Positions 1-7,236 of a stretch of DNA of 12,490 nt are shown one piece after another. Under the pieces are notes generated by a model. That model was not told the DNA's origin and did not search any database. It saw only the letters and a list, made by a program, of their open reading frames with translations. The stretch is from an uncultured Clostridia bacterium (GTDB lineage: Bacteria; Bacillota; Clostridia; Christensenellales; QALW01): contig URTC01000016.1 in NCBI GenBank assembly GCA_900550765.1, forward strand, positions 1 through 12,490. Direction: 5' to 3'. How positions within the stretch are numbered: the first letter of the stretch is position 1; each line of letters opens with the position of its first letter. The position numbers were made by a program, and so were the translations under genes.

Positions 1-353
1 TGTTCAAGTGCGCACTTTATGCAATGATAGGCTCCCGTTAAATTTACATCTAAAACGCCCTGCCACTGGGCAGGCGATGTATCACAAAGCATCTGCCAGT
101 ATGCGCCTCCGGCATTGTTGATAAGCACATCCAATTTTTGAATACGGCCGAAAATTTCGGCAAACATCACCTGCACCTCTTTTGAACAGGCGATATCGGC
201 CCGCACGGCAAACCCGCCAAGCTCCTCCGCCAAGCCAAGCGCCGCTTCGTTTTTATGATAATGCAGGATCGGCAAATATCCGTTTTGCGCAAAAACCCTT
301 GCGCAGGCCTGACCGATTCCGCCGGAAGCACCGGTAATAAGCACGGTTTTCAT
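1..353 (-). CDS. SDR-family NAD(P)-dependent oxidoreductase, C-terminal part outside the window (possibly EF-P 5-aminopentanone reductase type)
   Basis: The N-terminal 117 residues of a short-chain dehydrogenase are visible; the gene runs off the left edge before the catalytic Ser and YxxxK. The cofactor loop TGASGGIG is at residues 7-14, an acidic D53 follows beta-3, NNAG is at 79-82, and the DVNLTGAY segment at 102-109 carries the conserved Asn. The start is ATG at 353. Its AAAGGAG ribosome site (plus-strand positions 362-368) lies inside the end of tcdA, 8 nt upstream, and the ATG overlaps the tcdA stop as ATGA, so translational coupling is likely. The LHYHKNE segment after beta-2 and the DTSPAQW...DVNLTGA region resemble FabG-like proteins annotated in Clostridia as EF-P 5-aminopentanone reductase (YmfI). 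That assignment is inference from partial sequence; SDR membership is firm. Confidence 0.9.
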   Translation of the reverse strand, partial: MKTVLITGASGGIGQACARVFAQNGYLPILHYHKNEAALGLAEELGGFAVRADIACSKEVQVMFAEIFGRIQKLDVLINNAGGAYWQMLCDTSPAQWQGVLDVNLTGAYHCIKCALE

Positions 354-1039
354 GCGATCATCTCCTTTACCGCATAAGCAGCCATCAAAAGCCCTGCCGC
401 AGGCGGCACAAAGGAAATACTGGCCGGCACGCCTTCGCGCAGCAAAGGCTCTTCGGGCGAATAGACCACCGGCAAATGCTCAATGCCTTCTTTGCGCAGC
501 TTTGCGCGCATCACCCGCGCCAAGGGGCAATAGTTCGTTTTGCTGATATCGGTTACCGTAAAGCGGGAAGGATCCAGCTTGTTGCCCGTGCCCATAGCGG
601 AAATAATCTTTGTGCCGGCCTGTAACGCGCACTGCACCAGCAGTACTTTGGAGGGCACTGAATCAATGCAGTCCAGCACAAAATCAAAGCTTGAAAAATC
701 AAACTGTTCCCGGGTAGAAGCATCAAAAAAAACACATTTTTCTTCCGCCTGCACGAAGGGATTGATATCCAATATCCTTTGGCGCATCAGCGCGCTTTTA
801 TACTGCCCTAAGGTAGAATGCAGTGCCAAAAGCTGCCGGTTGAGATTGCTTTGCGATACGGTATCGTGGTCTACCAGCGTTATTTTGCCTACCCCGGCCC
901 TGGCTATTGCCTCAGCCGCAAAGGAGCCTACGCCTCCCAGGCCAAATACAGCCACATGAGCCGCCACCAATTTTTCCATAGCCGCAGAACCAAGCAGCTT
1001 TTCCTGGCGGGAAAATGCGTGTTCCGTTACTTCAGCCAT
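350..1039 (-). CDS. tcdA: tRNA threonylcarbamoyladenosine dehydratase (TcdA/CsdL, ThiF-E1 superfamily)
   Basis: This is an E1-like adenylating enzyme. In the family, TcdA uses ATP to dehydrate t6A37 of ANN-decoding tRNAs to cyclic ct6A in the cytoplasm. The Rossmann nucleotide loop GLGGVGS is at residues 33-39 and the DHD acidic motif at 57-59. SQSNLNRQ at 62-69 carries the adenylation Arg, and CIDS is at 124-127. The C-terminal PVVYSPEEP (190-198) and SISFVPPAAG (207-216) blocks are characteristic of TcdA rather than ThiF, MoeB or HesA, and no CxxC zinc pairs are visible. At 229 residues it is somewhat shorter than the E. coli enzyme, in keeping with Gram-positive relatives. The ATG at 1039 overlaps the upstream isomerase gene by 13 bp, with a weak AAAGG site about 10 nt before it. 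The last codons contain the ribosome site of the SDR gene. Confidence 0.93.
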   Translation of the reverse strand: MAEVTEHAFSRQEKLLGSAAMEKLVAAHVAVFGLGGVGSFAAEAIARAGVGKITLVDHDTVSQSNLNRQLLALHSTLGQYKSALMRQRILDINPFVQAEEKCVFFDASTREQFDFSSFDFVLDCIDSVPSKVLLVQCALQAGTKIISAMGTGNKLDPSRFTVTDISKTNYCPLARVMRAKLRKEGIEHLPVVYSPEEPLLREGVPASISFVPPAAGLLMAAYAVKEMIA

Positions 1040-1824
1040 GTGCGGAGCGCCTTTACCGAGTCTGCCAAATCCGTTTCCCAGTCGCCGGTCTTGCCGGAGG
1101 CTTCAACCGAAACGCCGCCTTTGTATCCGCATTCCTTCAGCGCTTCAATAAACGCGCGGGCATTATAGATATCCTCGCAGTCCAGCGTACTGCGCACCTC
1201 GTTGCTGCCGGCCTTCGCCTGGGCAATATGTGCATGTTCCAAAATGTCTGCATTCGCCCCTATTACGGCAAAATCCTCATCTTCCACCCGCATATGGTAA
1301 CTATCGGCCAGCAGTTTTACGCTGGGATGGTTTAATTCACGCACAAACGCCGCACCGGCGGCAACACTGTTTAATAGATTGGTTTCATAATGGCAAAGCG
1401 GCTCCATTACAACCAGGCAGCCGTATTCTGCCGCTATATCGCCCACAATTTTTGCCGCGTACAGCAACTGCCGGCGCGCCGTTGCCGCATCAAAGCCCTC
1501 CGGTATTTTGCGCGCCATACCGGAGCCGAATACAACCCGTTTTACCCCCAGCCGCTGCATAACGGAAAAACCATGGGTCAAATATGCCCGCAGTTCCTCT
1601 TCGGGCGTAATATTTTCGCCTACAACCGCAATGCCGCCCTTAAGCAGCCCGTTGGAGCACAGAACCGGCAAGACGATTTTTGCAATCTTCTCCTCGGCAG
1701 CAAGCACATCCGCCTCCGGGCGTACCGCCATATCCGAAAAACTGCATTCAAAATAATCAAAGCCGGCCGCAGCCGCTTTTTCATACAAATCACTTAAAAT
1801 ACTCCCGCACATTCCGATCTTCAT
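1027..1824 (-). CDS. Sugar-phosphate isomerase/epimerase-like TIM barrel (xylose isomerase-like, AP_endonuc_2 fold)
   Basis: The 265 residues match the usual length of the xylose isomerase-like TIM-barrel family (IolE, hydroxypyruvate isomerase, D-tagatose 3-epimerase relatives). These enzymes use a divalent metal held by two Glu, an Asp and a His. The expected ligands are visible: E141 in VVMEPL, D174 and H177 in LLADSYHM, H199 in HAHI, and E241 in VSVEAS. N-terminal MKIGMCGS (1-8) is the first strand. The substrate cannot be deduced; related sequences act on ketoses, inosose or hydroxypyruvate. It is the first gene of the leftward operon, with a weak AAGGCGG-like ribosome site ahead of ATG 1824. 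The ORF overlaps tcdA by 13 bp. An extended -10 promoter lies upstream at 1858-1886. Confidence 0.85.
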   Translation of the reverse strand: MKIGMCGSILSDLYEKAAAAGFDYFECSFSDMAVRPEADVLAAEEKIAKIVLPVLCSNGLLKGGIAVVGENITPEEELRAYLTHGFSVMQRLGVKRVVFGSGMARKIPEGFDAATARRQLLYAAKIVGDIAAEYGCLVVMEPLCHYETNLLNSVAAGAAFVRELNHPSVKLLADSYHMRVEDEDFAVIGANADILEHAHIAQAKAGSNEVRSTLDCEDIYNARAFIEALKECGYKGGVSVEASGKTGDWETDLADSVKALRTWLK

Positions 1825-1857
1825 ATCTTTTACCGCCTTTTATTTTTATTTTTTATC

Positions 1858-1886
1858 ATTGTACCATATTTACGTCTTTCTTAAAA
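1858..1886 (-). promoter_or_regulatory. Predicted sigma-A promoter of the isomerase-tcdA-SDR operon
   Basis: On the minus strand the -10 is TACAAT (1858-1863), preceded by TG and one base, which makes an extended -10. A weak -35 TTTTAA (1881-1886) stands 17 bp away. The start point would be near 1851, giving a leader of about 27 nt before the ATG at 1824. The -35 coincides with one arm of the inverted repeat at 1880-1898. Confidence 0.55.
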
Positions 1887-1898
1887 GTGATTTTTAAG
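1880..1898. promoter_or_regulatory. Perfect 7-5-7 inverted repeat, candidate operator
   Basis: CTTAAAA (1880-1886), spacer GTGAT, then TTTTAAG (1892-1898) form a perfect inverted repeat covering the -35 region of the minus-strand promoter. A-rich palindromes of about 19 bp are typical in size for MarR-type operators, and a MarR gene begins 127 bp away. Which protein binds it, if any, is not shown by the sequence. Confidence 0.4.
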
Positions 1899-1986
1899 CA
1901 ATCCATGCAAAAAGCCCGCAAAAAGTTTGACCTCGTACTTTTTTATATAAATTTCATAAAATCTTCACTGTTTTTCAGCCGCGTAA

Positions 1987-1995
1987 TGATATAAT
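1987..1995 (+). promoter_or_regulatory. Extended -10 promoter of the marR-ABC operon
   Basis: TGATATAAT at 1987-1995 is a consensus TATAAT with the TGn extension. No good -35 stands at 16-18 bp; the closest are CTGTTT or ACTGTT around 1967-1973, as often seen with extended -10 promoters. Transcription would begin near 2002, leaving a short leader that contains the AAGAAAGGAG ribosome site (2007-2015), 9 nt before the marR ATG. Confidence 0.6.
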
Positions 1996-2024
1996 CAGAG
2001 CAATTTAAGAAAGGAGTTCCTTTT

Positions 2025-2483
2025 ATGACAGACAAAACGTTTCATGTTTACTGTCAGTTTGACGCGCTGTTTTCCCTTATCAAAAAGCAGCTTCAATCTC
2101 GGCTGGAAAAGTATGCCCTTCTTCCGGGGCATGTAATGCTGCTGAAAACACTGAAGGAGCAGCCCGGTCTGGCGCAGAATGAACTGGCAAAAGCTGTTTT
2201 CCGGGAAACCAGCACCCTAACGACGACGCTGAAGACCTTAGAAAAACGAGCGCTTATAAAAAAAGAAATTGCAAAAGAGGATAAACGTACCTATCAGCTG
2301 TATCTTACGGAGTACGGCGAGCAAGTTTTTTATCAATTCCAACATGATTTTTCCACCTTTAGACAGGAACTTTTCCAAACCCTTTGTGAGGAAGATCAAA
2401 AAGCCATCAAAACAATTTTCGATAAACTGCTGAACACTTTAAAAGAAATGGATAACAAGGAGGCAAAACCATGCTGCAGCTAA
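2025..2483 (+). CDS. MarR-family winged-helix transcriptional regulator
   Basis: The 152-residue length and helix pattern match MarR dimers: an N-terminal dimerisation helix (about 5-30), a winged helix-turn-helix (about 45-97) and a C-terminal helical pair (about 100-143). The recognition helix is probably ETSTLTTTLKTLEKR at 61-75, and the wing carries the conserved D86-K-R88 pattern followed by YQLYLTEYGE. Family members repress nearby efflux or stress genes until a small ligand or oxidant releases them. The ORF ends 13 bp inside the ABC transporter gene, whose AAGGAGG ribosome site (2457-2463) lies within marR, so the two are coupled. The paired Cys at 150-151 lie in the overlapping region and may not be functional. 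Autoregulation and control of the transporter are inferred from context. Confidence 0.92.
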   Translation: MTDKTFHVYCQFDALFSLIKKQLQSRLEKYALLPGHVMLLKTLKEQPGLAQNELAKAVFRETSTLTTTLKTLEKRALIKKEIAKEDKRTYQLYLTEYGEQVFYQFQHDFSTFRQELFQTLCEEDQKAIKTIFDKLLNTLKEMDNKEAKPCCS

Positions 2484-5400
2484 AGCACATAAAAAAAAGT
2501 TATATAAGCGACAGCTTTTCTCAAAATGCCCTGGATGACGTTTCGCTTTCTTTCCGTCAAAACGAATTCGTCGCAATTTTAGGTCCCAGCGGCAGCGGCA
2601 AAACTACGCTTTTAAACATCGTAGGCGGTTTAGATCAATATACCGACGGAGACTTAATCATCAACGGAAAATCTACTAAACAATTTACCGATTCCGACTG
2701 GGACTCCTATCGCAACCATTCCATCGGTTTTGTATTTCAAAGCTACAACTTAATTCCGCACCAAAGTGTGCTTGCCAATGTGGAACTGGCTCTTACCCTC
2801 TCCGGTGTTTCCCGAAAAGAGCGGCGGCGCCGAGCGAAAGAAGCGCTCATTCAGGTAGGTCTGGGAGATCAAATAAGCAAAAAGCCCAATCAAATGTCCG
2901 GCGGACAAATGCAGCGCGTAGCGATCGCACGGGCGCTGGTAAACAACCCGGATATCCTCTTGGCCGATGAGCCCACCGGTGCACTGGATTCAGCGACAAG
3001 CGTACAGATCATGGATCTTCTAAAAGAAGTTTCCAAAGACAGGCTGGTCATTATGGTAACGCACAATCCCGAACTTGCCGATCAATACGCTAATCGTATC
3101 ATACGCCTAAAGGACGGCAAAATCACAGACGATACTCATCCATTTGATTCCCGGGAAGAATCTGCTTTGCCGGAAAAAGCAAAAAAGACCTCCATGTCTT
3201 TTTTGACAGCGCTTTCCCTGTCACTGAACAATTTAATGACGAAAAAAGCCCGTACTTTTTTAACCAGTTTCGCCGGCTCCATAGGCATTATCGGTATTGC
3301 GCTCATCTTAGCACTATCCAGCGGCATTAAAGCATATATCAACGAAGTACAGGAGGAAACGCTCTCTTCCTATCCCATTCAGATCGAGGCTGAACAAATG
3401 GATATGGGCAGTCTCATCACCAGTATGATGGGAACCCAGGACAAAAGTTCGCACGGTACCGACGCAGTATATGCCAGTTCCGTTATGTTTGACCTGGCGA
3501 ATTCTATGAATAACGCCCAAACAAAACAAAACAATCTAAAAAAGCTGAAAGACTTTATTGAAAAGGAAAACAGTCCAATCAAGGACTATGCTACTACCAT
3601 CCAATACTCCTATGATATCCCTCTGAATATCTATGCCAAAACGGCTGAGGACACCTATCAAAAAGCTGATATCATGGAAGTATTCTCATCTATGACCGAA
3701 GGTTCTTCCGCCAATATGGAATCCCTTTCCATGGGTTTTGCCTCCTATAATACCTGGGCGGAAATTCTGCCCGGAGCCGAAGGCGAGCCGGTATCGGAGG
3801 TGATCCGTTCCCAATACGAACTGATTGAAGGAAAATGGCCCGAGGATAAAACAGATATTATTCTCGTTTTAGATAAAAACAATGAGATCACCGATATCAC
3901 GCTTCATGCTCTGGGTCTGAAAACGACTGACGAGATCGTTTCCGATATGCTTGCCGCACGCCGGGGTGAAACGATAGATCAAAGCGTAAAAAGCTACAGT
4001 TATGAGGAGATCCTGAATCTCTCCTTTAAGCTGATCGCCGCTACCGACTATTACACCGACAGCGACGGTGACGGCATTTGGGAGGATCTTTCTGAAAACG
4101 AATCCGCCATGGAGGTTATCATCAATAACGGGCTGTATTTAAACATCTGCGGTATTATACGCCCTCTTCCCGATGCCGTTACATCAATGGGTGCCTCGTT
4201 GTACTATACCAGTGCATTGACAGACTATCTGATTGAGCGCACCGCAGCCTCAGAGGTCGCCAAGGCACAGCTGGCGCCGGAAAATCAAAACCGGGATATC
4301 TTTACCGGTCTGCCCTTTGTGCTGGAAAATGAACAAGAACTTACCCCAGAACAGCAAGCTGAAGACTTAAAGAATTATTTTTCACAGCTCAGCGCCGTTG
4401 AAAAAGGTGAAATGTATCAAAAAATCTTAGCTATCCCCGATGCGGAAATCTTAGAAGATACGGTGGCCAAATACATGGAACAATATCCCGCCCGTGCCGC
4501 ACTGGAAGAAATGATCTTTACCCAATACTCCGAAGCAGCAGGAATCGACGAAGATTCTATCCGTAAATTTATTGCCGACTACAGCGACGAAGCGCTACGG
4601 CAAATGGTAGAAACTGCTATACGGGAAATGATTACTGCACAGTATGAAAAAAATGCAGAGGAAGCCATCAGCAAAATCGCCGCACAGCCTTCCGCGGAAG
4701 AACTGGCGGCGCTGAAAGCACAGATTACCGCACAGCTGACCGACCGCAATGCTAAAACAATGTATGTTGTTTCCCAATATACTTCTTTTACGGCCATGCC
4801 GGCAGAAAGCATTATGACTTATCTGTTCGGCCTCAGCGATGCAGAACTGGATGCTATTGTAGATGACCTTGCAACAGAAGCGGCAAAACAGCTTTATACC
4901 CAATACGGCAGTACAGACGCAGGAACGGCAATACAAAAAGTTGCTGATGCGTTTGACGCCTATATTCCCACTCTGACCACAGAACAACTATCCGCGCTGT
5001 ATGATGACTGCATGCCGCCCAAAACCTCGGATGCCACACGGAATGACAATTTAAAGCTGTTAGGGTTTGCTGATAAAGAATCCCCCTCCAGCATTAACAT
5101 CTATGCCGCAACTTTTGCCGATAAAGATGAAATAGGTGCCATTATTGCGGATTATAACACCCAAGCAGCAGAAGAAGATCAAATCACCTATACCGACTAT
5201 GTTGCACTGATCATGTCCTCGGTAACAACGATTATTGACGCTATCAGCTATGTGCTAATCGCTTTTGTTTCCATCTCCTTGGTAGTATCCTCAATTATGA
5301 TCGGCATTATCACCTACATTTCCGTGCTGGAACGCACAAAAGAAATCGGAATCCTGCGGTCAATCGGCGCTTCTAAAAGGGATATCTCTCGCGTCTTCAA

Positions 5401-5647
5401 CGCAGAAACCCTAATCGTAGGCTTTGCCTCGGGTGCGATCGGCATTCTCTTTACCGTAATTCTTTGTCTGCCTGTAAATTTAATTATCCGTCAGCTTTCG
5501 GGAATTGAATCCCTCACGGCATATCTGCCGCTGGCAGGCGGAATTATCCTAATGCTGCTGAGCATGTTCTTTACCCTGATTGCCGGTCTCTTCCCGGCCA
5601 TGATTGCGGCGAAAAAAGATCCCGTAGTTGCCCTGCGGACAGAATAA
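2471..5647 (+). CDS. Fused ABC transporter ATPase-permease with very large extracytoplasmic domain (MacB/FtsX-type)
   Basis: The 1058-residue protein begins with a complete ABC ATPase: Walker A GPSGSGKTT (38-46), Q-loop Q90, signature MSGGQMQR (142-149), Walker B LLADEPTG (163-170) and H-loop H198. A FtsX/MacB-type permease follows: TM1 about 263-285, an outer region of about 635 residues (287-922), then TM2 about 924-951, TM3 about 980-1003 and TM4 about 1020-1043. The cytoplasmic ERTKEIGILRSIGAS loop (954-968) and the C-terminal DPVVALR (1050-1056) are hallmarks of MacB/LolC-like permeases. These use ATP to drive motions of the outer domain for export or signalling instead of a classical channel. 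The outer domain has a DSDGDG acidic loop (530-535) and a helical repeat region at about 640-850. The start at 2471 follows an AAGGAGG site by 7 nt. As it fuses ATPase and permease, it probably works as a homodimer. The substrate is unknown; drugs, antimicrobial peptides or envelope factors are possible. Confidence 0.92.
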   Translation: MLQLKHIKKSYISDSFSQNALDDVSLSFRQNEFVAILGPSGSGKTTLLNIVGGLDQYTDGDLIINGKSTKQFTDSDWDSYRNHSIGFVFQSYNLIPHQSVLANVELALTLSGVSRKERRRRAKEALIQVGLGDQISKKPNQMSGGQMQRVAIARALVNNPDILLADEPTGALDSATSVQIMDLLKEVSKDRLVIMVTHNPELADQYANRIIRLKDGKITDDTHPFDSREESALPEKAKKTSMSFLTALSLSLNNLMTKKARTFLTSFAGSIGIIGIALILALSSGIKAYINEVQEETLSSYPIQIEAEQMDMGSLITSMMGTQDKSSHGTDAVYASSVMFDLANSMNNAQTKQNNLKKLKDFIEKENSPIKDYATTIQYSYDIPLNIYAKTAEDTYQKADIMEVFSSMTEGSSANMESLSMGFASYNTWAEILPGAEGEPVSEVIRSQYELIEGKWPEDKTDIILVLDKNNEITDITLHALGLKTTDEIVSDMLAARRGETIDQSVKSYSYEEILNLSFKLIAATDYYTDSDGDGIWEDLSENESAMEVIINNGLYLNICGIIRPLPDAVTSMGASLYYTSALTDYLIERTAASEVAKAQLAPENQNRDIFTGLPFVLENEQELTPEQQAEDLKNYFSQLSAVEKGEMYQKILAIPDAEILEDTVAKYMEQYPARAALEEMIFTQYSEAAGIDEDSIRKFIADYSDEALRQMVETAIREMITAQYEKNAEEAISKIAAQPSAEELAALKAQITAQLTDRNAKTMYVVSQYTSFTAMPAESIMTYLFGLSDAELDAIVDDLATEAAKQLYTQYGSTDAGTAIQKVADAFDAYIPTLTTEQLSALYDDCMPPKTSDATRNDNLKLLGFADKESPSSINIYAATFADKDEIGAIIADYNTQAAEEDQITYTDYVALIMSSVTTIIDAISYVLIAFVSISLVVSSIMIGIITYISVLERTKEIGILRSIGASKRDISRVFNAETLIVGFASGAIGILFTVILCLPVNLIIRQLSGIESLTAYLPLAGGIILMLLSMFFTLIAGLFPAMIAAKKDPVVALRTE
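4511..5010 (+). repeat. Divergent tandem repeat of about 84 residues within the ABC transporter outer domain
   Basis: Residues about 681-763 and 764-850 of the ABC protein can be aligned without gaps over their first half. FTQYSEAAGIDEDSIRKF matches VSQYTSFTAMPAESIMTY, then YSDEALRQMV matches LSDAELDAIV, then ITAQYE matches LYTQYG. The register shift is 84 residues (Q685 to Q769). A weaker third copy may precede them, with FSQLS near residue 640 and IPDAEILEDTVAKYMEQYP. The copies are diverged at DNA level, so this is an old protein-level duplication, judged by eye. Confidence 0.55.
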
Positions 5648-5659
5648 AAAACAACCTTT

Positions 5660-5689
5660 ACAGCGCAGGTTTCACTGCGCTGTTTTTTT
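5660..5689 (+). terminator. Rho-independent terminator of the marR-ABC operon
   Basis: A perfect 9-bp GC-rich stem, ACAGCGCAG (5660-5668) with CTGCGCTGT (5675-5683), a 6-nt loop and a run of seven T (5683-5689). It lies 12 bp after the stop codon of the transporter gene. Confidence 0.92.
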
Positions 5690-5945
5690 ATTCGCTATCC
5701 AAAACTATCTGCCATACTATCTTTCATACATTCGAGAGTCACAGCAGCATATTGTATTTTTTTAACTTCTTAGAATCTCCGGCAAAAGTCCGCGGGATGT
5801 CACTGCCGAGAACACCCTGCTGGAGCTTATACAGCCTGAACCGTCATTCCTGGTCCAGCGCAGAAACAGAACTTTTTGTGAAAACGTTCATTCTTCTTGC
5901 CATGTTCCGCTATGATTATAAAAGAAAAGAATAAGTGCTCCCTGC
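5690..5945. other. Intergenic gap without a convincing gene
   Basis: Between the two terminators I find no reading frame with a start, ribosome site and recognisable product. A 60-codon frame (5752-5934) begins in an AT-rich run without a ribosome site and has an improbable composition. An overlapping start-less frame (5766-5915, 49 codons) has more gene-like residues around DVTAENTLLELI and could be a decayed gene fragment, but nothing identifies it. A short direct repeat, ACTATCT, occurs near 5703 and 5716. No tRNA or riboswitch core was recognised. Confidence 0.5.
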
Positions 5946-5976
5946 AAAAAGACGGTGCTTATATACAAGCACCGTC
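5946..5976 (-). terminator. Rho-independent terminator of the SPFH-RHH operon
   Basis: A perfect 10-bp stem, GACGGTGCTT (5951-5960) with AAGCACCGTC (5967-5976), and a 6-nt loop. On the minus strand it is followed by five U (plus-strand A at 5946-5950), so it serves the leftward genes. It starts 6 bp after the RHH stop codon. Confidence 0.88.
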
Positions 5977-5982
5977 CTTTCG

Positions 5983-6180
5983 TTAAATATCCAGCTCCGG
6001 CGGAGTATCCAATTCCTCGGAGATATATCGTCCATTCTTCTTGCGCTGCCGCACGCACTCAGAAAGCAAATATTCAATCTGCCCGTTTACCGAGCGGAAA
6101 TCATCCTCTGCCCAGGCTGCTATAGCATTGTACAGCTTTTCCGAAAGCCGCAGCGGCACCTGTTTTTTCTCCCCTGCCAT
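5983..6180 (-). CDS. Small Arc-type ribbon-helix-helix protein
   Basis: The 65-residue protein shows the RHH layout: a basic beta-strand KKQVPLRL (5-12), helix A about 13-26, the turn and start of helix B in the Arc-like FRSVNGQIEYLL (28-39), and a basic then acidic tail. The RSVN-x-I pattern is the diagnostic part of Arc/Mnt repressors, which dimerise and place the strand in the DNA major groove. It follows the SPFH gene by 6 bp. The ATG at 6180 has no clear ribosome site, so translation may be coupled to the gene before it. Alternatively GTG at 6159 (codon 8) follows AGGGGAG by 9 nt, but this would cut into the DNA-contacting strand. I recall small Arc-family proteins beside SPFH proteins in other bacteria. 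No toxin gene is adjacent, so a classical antitoxin role is not supported. It could bind the palindrome at 7223-7236 (inference). Confidence 0.85.
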   Translation of the reverse strand: MAGEKKQVPLRLSEKLYNAIAAWAEDDFRSVNGQIEYLLSECVRQRKKNGRYISEELDTPPELDI

Positions 6181-6186
6181 AAAGCA

Positions 6187-7203
6187 TCAATATAAGCTGC
6201 CGGAATTTACGACAGGCTGAGCATCGTGGTTGCCGCAAAGCACTACCAGCAAGTTCGATACCATAGCTGCTTTCCGTTCCTCATCCAGCCCTACCACCTG
6301 GTTATGGCTCAACCGTTCAAGGGCCATTTCAACCATTCCCACTGCACCGTCAACAATCATTTTTCTGGCGTCGATTATTGCCGAAGCCTGCTGCCGCTGC
6401 AGCATAACCGCCGCAATTTCCGGTGCATAGGCAAGATAGGTAATACGCGCCTCTATGATCTCCAGCCCCGCCTGCTCTACCTTTTGCTGAATTTCATCCC
6501 GAATACGTGAAGCAACAATCTCGCTGGATCCGCGAAGACTTCCTTCATCGGCAATACCGTCACCAGTAGTATCTACATTCGGCGCAATATCATAGGGATA
6601 AATCCGCACGATATTCCGCAAGGCACTATCACACTGCAAAGAAAGATACTCCTTAAAATTATCCACATGGAACACGGCTTTGGCCGTATCAATTACCCGC
6701 CAGGTCACCGCAATACCGATCTCCACGGGATTTCCCAAACAATCATTGATTTTTTGCCGATTATTGTTCAGCGTCATAATCTTCAGGGAGATCTTACGGC
6801 TGATATTCTCTGCTGCAGCCGCTGAAGAAGAAGCATATACCACCGCGCTTTTAGGACTGCTGTCCACATCGCCGCTTTGATTCAGCTTTGTCTTGGCTGC
6901 AGGATTCACACTGGCACAGAAAGGATTTACAAAATAAAAGCCTTCATTTTTCAGCGTCCCCACATATTTTCCGAACAGTGTAAGCACCAGTGCTTCCTGT
7001 GGTTTTAGCACCTTCAGTCCGCAAAACGGAATCCAGCCAAAGCTAACCCACAAAATTCCTAACACAAACAATACTACCCCCAAGGCCTGATCCATCCAAA
7101 GTCCGCCTACAATCAATACCCCGATTCCCAGCAAATATAATGCTGCTATCAGAAGTAATGCCTGCATGCCGTTTTTCTTATTGTTTAAAATGATTTCCTC
7201 CAC
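6187..7203 (-). CDS. SPFH/Band 7 (stomatin-prohibitin-flotillin) membrane protein
   Basis: SPFH proteins oligomerise on membranes and are linked to membrane domains and protease or stress control; the role of this branch is unknown. Two hydrophobic segments (about 16-35 and 41-60) are followed by the Band 7 domain (about 64-285). Recognisable landmarks are KPQEALVLTLFGKY (67-80), EGFYFVNPF (87-95), LKIMTLNN (140-147), GNPVEIGIAVTWRV (157-170) and the RIYPYD block (200-205). An Ala/Ser-rich insert (about 124-131) and an acidic DTTGDGIADE loop (211-220) are unusual. The frame opens at GTG 7212, but AAAGAGGTG abuts that codon, whereas GTG 7203 lies about 8 nt behind the same site. I therefore choose 7203 (338 residues). 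The gene opens a two-gene operon with the RHH protein and has a consensus promoter. Confidence 0.9.
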   Translation of the reverse strand: MEEIILNNKKNGMQALLLIAALYLLGIGVLIVGGLWMDQALGVVLFVLGILWVSFGWIPFCGLKVLKPQEALVLTLFGKYVGTLKNEGFYFVNPFCASVNPAAKTKLNQSGDVDSSPKSAVVYASSSAAAAENISRKISLKIMTLNNNRQKINDCLGNPVEIGIAVTWRVIDTAKAVFHVDNFKEYLSLQCDSALRNIVRIYPYDIAPNVDTTGDGIADEGSLRGSSEIVASRIRDEIQQKVEQAGLEIIEARITYLAYAPEIAAVMLQRQQASAIIDARKMIVDGAVGMVEMALERLSHNQVVGLDEERKAAMVSNLLVVLCGNHDAQPVVNSGSLY

Positions 7204-7222
7204 ACTATCCACCTCTTTATTT

Positions 7223-7236
7223 TTTTGATATCAAAA
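7223..7236. promoter_or_regulatory. 14-bp perfect palindrome at the SPFH transcription start, candidate operator
   Basis: TTTTGATATCAAAA at 7223-7236 is fully self-complementary. It begins at the edge of the -10 box (7236-7241) and spans the predicted start point near 7229. A repressor bound here would block transcription. The RHH protein encoded in the same operon is the obvious candidate, but the link is only inferred. Confidence 0.45.

Noticed and set aside
1927..1960. TTGACC at 1927-1932 as a second promoter for marR.
   Set aside because: No -10-like hexamer stands at 16-18 bp from it; the extended -10 at 1987-1995 is a better fit.
5772..5835. A stretch (CCGGCAAAAGTCCGCGGG then CACTG) that superficially recalls a cobalamin riboswitch core.
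   Set aside because: The later conserved CAGGAGACCTGCC-type box and the surrounding stems are missing, and no vitamin B12 gene follows.
5752..5934. A 60-codon plus-strand frame in the gap.
   Set aside because: Its ATG lies in an AT-rich run without a ribosome site, and the product has no recognisable pattern.
5951..7212. The RHH gene as an antitoxin of a toxin-antitoxin pair.
   Set aside because: Its partner is an SPFH membrane protein, and no toxin-like gene is next to it.
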